From Acidobacteriaceae bacterium (GTDB lineage Bacteria > Acidobacteriota > Terriglobia > Terriglobales > Acidobacteriaceae), in assembly GCA_003156805.1 (NCBI GenBank), contig PMHV01000052.1:69255-133254 (forward strand): a DNA stretch of 64,000 bases, read 5' to 3'. Every line of letters starts with the position of its first letter. Within the stretch, counting starts at the first letter, position 1. The position numbers and the translations under genes are program-made. Positions 60,554 to 64,000 of this stretch are shown piece after piece. The notes under the pieces were generated by a model. That model did no database searches. It saw only the letters and a list, made by a program, of their open reading frames with translations, and was not told the origin of the DNA.

Positions 60554-61615
60554 TCAGGAACTGGACTGGAATTTCCGCCGCAAATCTTCGGCGATCTGTT
60601 TACCGTGGAAGCGCCCATTCTCGATGAAGATCTCGTTGGTGCGCGATCCGGCGACGATTACTCCGGCAACATAGATTCCGGGCACATTGCTTTCCAGCGT
60701 AATCGGATCGCAAACCGGGCGATGCTGTTCGGGAGAAAGTTCGATGCCCATGCTGCGCAGAAAATCGTAGTCGGGATGGTAGCCGATAAGGGCCAGCACA
60801 AAGTCGTTCTTCAGGCGGCGCGGGCCACGCGGCGTGTGGATGACTACGTAATCCACACCAATTTCTTGCGCGGTGCTATTGAAATAGGCTTCAATTTCGC
60901 TGTTCTTGATCCGGTTTTCGAGATCGGGCTTGATCCAATATTTCACGTGATGGTGCAGTTGCGTGCCGCGATAGACCAGCGTGACGCGCGCGCCATGACG
61001 CCACAGATCGAGAGCCGCGATGGCGGCGGAGTTCTTGCCCCCGATCACCAGCACATCGGAGTCGTAGTAAGGATGAGCCTCGGCATAATAGTGCGAGACC
61101 TTGGGCAAATCTTCTCCGGGAATGCCGAGTTGGTTGAAAAGATCGTAATAGCCGGTGGAAACGATCACTTTGCGCGTGCGGTAGTCGTGCGCGCGCCCGG
61201 CACGATCGGTAGCGGTGATGAGGAACTTGTCATCTTCGCCGACCACCGTTTTTACCCACTCGTACTGGCGAACGTCGAGATGGTAGTGCTCGGAAACCTT
61301 GCGATAATATTCGAGCGCCTCTTCGCGCGTGGGTTTCTGCAGCGCCGTGGTGAACGGAATGTCGCCAATTTCAAGCAGCTCGGGTGTGGTAAAGAACGTC
61401 ATGCCCGGAGGATAGTGAAACAGCGAATTCACCAGACAGCCCTTGTCGACAACGACTACTTTCAGGCCGAGCTTCTGGGCTTCGATCGCGCAGGCCAGCC
61501 CGGTCGGTCCGGCGCCGATCACCACGACGTCGGTGCGCGTTTCAGACTCCGGCAGCTCCTCGGTCTTGATCGAGGGCACAGTTGCAATATCTTCGGCAAT
61601 GAGAAGATCAGGCAT
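60554..61615 (-). CDS. ypdA: YpdA-type flavin disulfide reductase
   Basis: A 353-residue FAD/NADPH oxidoreductase of the thioredoxin reductase-like superfamily. The FAD motif is VIGAGPTGLACAIEA (about residues 32-46), the NADPH motif VIGGKNSAAIAALD, and the C-terminal NVPGIYVAGVIVAG binds FAD. There is no CxxC pair, so it is not a thioredoxin reductase; the GKNSAA loop and HHHVKYWI segment fit the YpdA/BdrA group, which reduces bacillithiol disulfide. A first part of about 25 residues precedes the FAD motif. The extended -10 at 61670-61678 is the likely promoter. Confidence 0.88.
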   Translation of the reverse strand: MPDLLIAEDIATVPSIKTEELPESETRTDVVVIGAGPTGLACAIEAQKLGLKVVVVDKGCLVNSLFHYPPGMTFFTTPELLEIGDIPFTTALQKPTREEALEYYRKVSEHYHLDVRQYEWVKTVVGEDDKFLITATDRAGRAHDYRTRKVIVSTGYYDLFNQLGIPGEDLPKVSHYYAEAHPYYDSDVLVIGGKNSAAIAALDLWRHGARVTLVYRGTQLHHHVKYWIKPDLENRIKNSEIEAYFNSTAQEIGVDYVVIHTPRGPRRLKNDFVLALIGYHPDYDFLRSMGIELSPEQHRPVCDPITLESNVPGIYVAGVIVAGSRTNEIFIENGRFHGKQIAEDLRRKFQSSS

Positions 61616-61669
61616 TGAGTTCGGCAGAGCTGCGCGACACAGCGCGCGGGCGCAGGTCGGAAGTGGATG

Positions 61670-61678
61670 ATTCTAGCA
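61670..61678 (-). promoter_or_regulatory. Extended -10 promoter of the ypdA-like gene
   Basis: The minus strand reads TGC then TAGAAT inside a 16-mer that matches the yebC promoter region at 15 of 16 positions. The remaining bases 61679-61851 show no gene. Confidence 0.5.
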
Positions 61679-61851
61679 CGAGGAGATTACGCGGCCGCGC
61701 GTGCGTGGCGTTGAGGGACGCCGCGCCGCATCCGTGGAGGATACTGGCAATGTGCGGCGCAAAATCGAGCGCCAACCGGTACACGGGTGAGCCAGAGAGG
61801 CTCCATGGACCGGTTGGCGATCTCGCCAAGGCGCGCGAGATGTGCGCGGAT

Positions 61852-63831
61852 TTACTGATGCGATAGGTTTGCCGCGACGCTCTCGGGAGCCGATGAAGGC
61901 CTCTGCGCCGCCGCTATACTCTTCGATTCCGGCTGTCCAAACAATTCGGGATGCAGATAGTAGCCTTGCTCCGCCGCCGGTTTGTTTTCTTCAACAGCAA
62001 TCCGATAGGAGTCGGCATAGGCGTCGTGCCGGATGCCGGTCACCTGCCACGAGACTTTGACTGACGGCTTATTGGTTTTGATCGTGAATCGATTGTTCTT
62101 AATTTCTCGTTTCACGATGGCCTGCGCGAACTGGCCAATGACGGTCAGCTGGTAGCGGAAATCACGATTGAGCGCCTCGAAATAATCCGGCAGAACCACC
62201 ACGGCCGTGCCGTGCCCATCGGTAGTGACATTTCCGTTGTATACATTCATCATGTCAGGTGACTCGACGAATGAGTGGGAAAGATATTTGTTCGCGGGAT
62301 CAAGCGGATGGTCGATCTTGAACGAGCCGCTGCCTTTGGTCACCTTGCCAGTGACGTTGAGATTGCCGGCAAACGTGCCGTTTCCGCTCGCGTCGACGCT
62401 GAACACTTGCTGAAAACTGCTGCCGGACTGGCCCTGTAAAATGAGCCCGGAGCCGGCGTAGTTGACGAATTGACCAGCAGTGCCGCCCGCGGTCACCGTC
62501 TTGCCGACCACCCCCACGCCGCCGGAGCTGGCACTCTGGCCAAAGACACCGACGGTAAAGCCGGTGGCCGCGCTAGCGTACCCCCACACGCCCGTGCCGT
62601 TGGTGCTGGCCACGGTTCCGCTGACGCCATAAACCGAACCCGTGGTGGCCCCTTCGTAGCCGTTCACTCCCGCGGCTGCCGGTCCCGTGCTGTTGGTGTT
62701 TCCATTCACCCCATAGACCTGGCCCGCGGTGGCGCCTTCATACCCGTTAACCCCCGCCGCGTTGGCGGTTGTGCTATTTGTGGTTCCGTAGACGCCGGAA
62801 ACCTGGCCCGTGGTCGCCGTGGCCGAACCGCTGACCCCGACGCCGCTCGTGCTCGCGTTCTGGCCAAACACGCCGGCAGTGCTGCCGCTGGTAGCAAGCG
62901 CGAAACCCGCCACTCCGTTCCCCAACGGGCTGGAGATCTGGCCATAAACGCCAGTGGCCACTCCTGTAGTGGCAGTAGCGGTGCCGTCCACTCCGCTGCT
63001 GGGGGCCGATCCCGACACGCCGACTCCGCTGGTGCTCACCGCCGTTCCTTGCACGCCGAAGTTCACCCCTGTGGTGGCCGTCGCAGCGCCGAACACTCCT
63101 GTTCCGGTGGCGCCGGAGGACCTACCGCGGATGGTGACCGCGGCTCCGACCGCATCCAGGCTTGCGCTCGGGGTTTGCGTCCCGAGTCCGACCTTGCCAC
63201 CAGTCTGAAACAGAACTGAGTTCCCCAGATTCGAACTGGTCGTCCAGAGGGGAATGAAATCGGTGGTTCCCGAGCCGGTGATAGCCGCGGGCGAAGCCGC
63301 GTTTCCCGAGGTCGGAGTGGCATTCGCCTTTGCGCCAGTGGCAGGCGCCGGAGTTGCGCCGGGATTCGACTGCACAAAAGCCGAAGCGGGCAAACCTCCC
63401 AGGGTTTCGGCGTCGACCGCCTTCAAGGCGTAGGGAACACTGAAAAGCGGCAGACGCGCCTGCTCGGGCTGGCCCGAAATCTGGGCGGTGATCCAATGCA
63501 CCTCGGCGGAACTGAACAGCTCCAGCGGGACGCCGTCTGCGCTGGCAGAACCCAGGAGGGCAGTGTAATGCCCGGTCGCATCGGCTTGGACGTTCTGTGT
63601 CTCCATCCACAACGGACTGCCGCCTTGCTGGTCTCTATAAAGCATGAAGGTGACCCCAAGCGGGCCGCTCAAGGGTCTGCCCGCGTCGTCTTTTGCGATG
63701 CCTGAAAACCTGATCAGCCGAGGCACCTGGCTGGCCTCAGGAGAACGGTCGATGGGCACGGTTTGGGCGGCGATGGTGCAAACCATCGCGCAAAGGAAAC
63801 TCACAATAACGAACGGGGTGCGACGCTTCAT
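61852..63831 (-). CDS. Secreted repetitive fibre-like protein
   Basis: A 659-residue exported protein. The signal peptide is MKRRTPFVIVSFLCAMVCTIAAQ. A first beta domain (RLIRFSGIAKDDAGRPLSGPLGVTFMLYRDQ) is followed by a long Ala/Gly/Ser/Thr-rich repeat region of about 380 residues with units like GVNGYEGATAGQVYGVNG and GVSGSATATTGQ, resembling phage tail-fibre or trimeric-adhesin beta-helices. The C-terminal region (GSFKIDHPLDPANKYLSHSF, MNVYNGNVTTDGHGTAVVVLP) is conserved in many fibre-like proteins. GAGGAG is six bases before the ATG; a longer frame from 63867 is rejected. Surface attachment is an inference. Confidence 0.82.
   Translation of the reverse strand: MKRRTPFVIVSFLCAMVCTIAAQTVPIDRSPEASQVPRLIRFSGIAKDDAGRPLSGPLGVTFMLYRDQQGGSPLWMETQNVQADATGHYTALLGSASADGVPLELFSSAEVHWITAQISGQPEQARLPLFSVPYALKAVDAETLGGLPASAFVQSNPGATPAPATGAKANATPTSGNAASPAAITGSGTTDFIPLWTTSSNLGNSVLFQTGGKVGLGTQTPSASLDAVGAAVTIRGRSSGATGTGVFGAATATTGVNFGVQGTAVSTSGVGVSGSAPSSGVDGTATATTGVATGVYGQISSPLGNGVAGFALATSGSTAGVFGQNASTSGVGVSGSATATTGQVSGVYGTTNSTTANAAGVNGYEGATAGQVYGVNGNTNSTGPAAAGVNGYEGATTGSVYGVSGTVASTNGTGVWGYASAATGFTVGVFGQSASSGGVGVVGKTVTAGGTAGQFVNYAGSGLILQGQSGSSFQQVFSVDASGNGTFAGNLNVTGKVTKGSGSFKIDHPLDPANKYLSHSFVESPDMMNVYNGNVTTDGHGTAVVVLPDYFEALNRDFRYQLTVIGQFAQAIVKREIKNNRFTIKTNKPSVKVSWQVTGIRHDAYADSYRIAVEENKPAAEQGYYLHPELFGQPESKSIAAAQRPSSAPESVAANLSHQ
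62651..62820 (-). repeat. 84-bp direct repeats within the fibre-like gene
   Basis: CCTTCGTAGCCGTTCAC at 62651 and CCTTCATACCCGTTAAC at 62735 are 84 bases apart, the repeat period of 28 residues (VNGYEGAT to VNGYEGAT). The copies are close in sequence and show recent expansion of the fibre shaft. Confidence 0.75.
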
Positions 63832-63909
63832 GAGATTCTCCTCTTTGCTGAATTCCTTAGGGCACAACGATTAGTCTGCAAGGCGTAAATCTGTCCGCCG
63901 CGGAAGAGT

Positions 63910-63918
63910 CTTATATCA
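63910..63918 (-). promoter_or_regulatory. Extended -10 promoter of the fibre-like gene
   Basis: The minus strand reads TGA then TATAAG, about 80 bases upstream of the ATG at 63831. The rest of the right edge holds no gene. Confidence 0.35.
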
Positions 63919-64000
63919 CCGCTAATGCCGCAAATTCAATCACCCGTTTGGAGCACTCCTTGCCGATGGGCGACCAAGGCCGTAGGGCTTCGAGGGATAT

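Noticed and set aside
62470-63219. 249-codon plus-strand frame rich in Gly, His and Ala
   Set aside because: Antisense to the repetitive fibre gene.

Overview
This 64 kb window is high-GC chromosomal DNA with densely packed genes on both strands. It most resembles the Acidobacteriota (Terriglobia type). That is inferred from gene content: a Ser/Thr kinase fused to a TolB-like propeller, a VPS10/BNR propeller protein, DUF1080, FG-GAP and fibre-like surface proteins, a PEP-CTERM protein, a quinol:cytochrome c module with a split cytochrome b and a multiheme cytochrome c, and YpdA. No rRNA, tRNA, CRISPR array, prophage, integrase or transposase was seen, so taxonomy rests on proteins only.

Layout. 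1-11 kb is mostly housekeeping: the 3' end of lysA, nadK, tlyA, yebC, a Ser/Thr kinase, two overlapping 2-oxoglutarate oxygenase genes, purQ and two small envelope proteins. 11-16 kb holds a very large secreted beta-propeller protein and a PPK2 polyphosphate kinase. 16.2-23.6 kb is a six-gene, largely translationally coupled phosphorelay operon (CHASE3-PAS4 kinase, three single receivers, two receiver-first kinases) with no DNA-binding output. 23.7-35 kb carries secreted or surface proteins: GH2 glycosidase, AMIN protein, M61 peptidase, PEP-CTERM protein, DUF1080, FG-GAP protein and a TPR membrane protein. 35-42 kb has a HAD phosphatase, a lytic transglycosylase, a flippase-like protein, nrdR, a NAD-type isocitrate dehydrogenase, an exported MBL hydrolase and hemH.

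42.1-53 kb is a respiratory block on the + strand: Rieske protein, cytochrome b6-like and subunit IV-like halves, an octaheme membrane cytochrome c, and a cupredoxin-like lipoprotein. An oxidase-assembly set follows: heme A synthase, ABC ATPase, a small membrane protein, ABC-2 permease and a DUF420/CtaM protein. Ferrochelatase lies just upstream, so heme supply, heme A synthesis and heme-using complexes are adjacent. The oxidase subunits themselves are not in the window.

53-64 kb is mixed: a HEAT protein with a lipoyl-like insert, a probably leaderless ferredoxin, a lipoprotein, ssb, a parDE toxin-antitoxin pair, an aldo/keto reductase, an ABM-fold protein, several small proteins, a pterin carbinolamine dehydratase, a YpdA-type reductase and a repetitive fibre-like secreted protein.

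The non-coding DNA is informative. It holds a DnaA-box cluster between tlyA and yebC, an exact 25-bp-period tandem repeat between the two cytochrome b genes, two dispersed inverted-repeat families, and a recurrent extended -10 promoter (TGn + TATAAT-like) before many genes.
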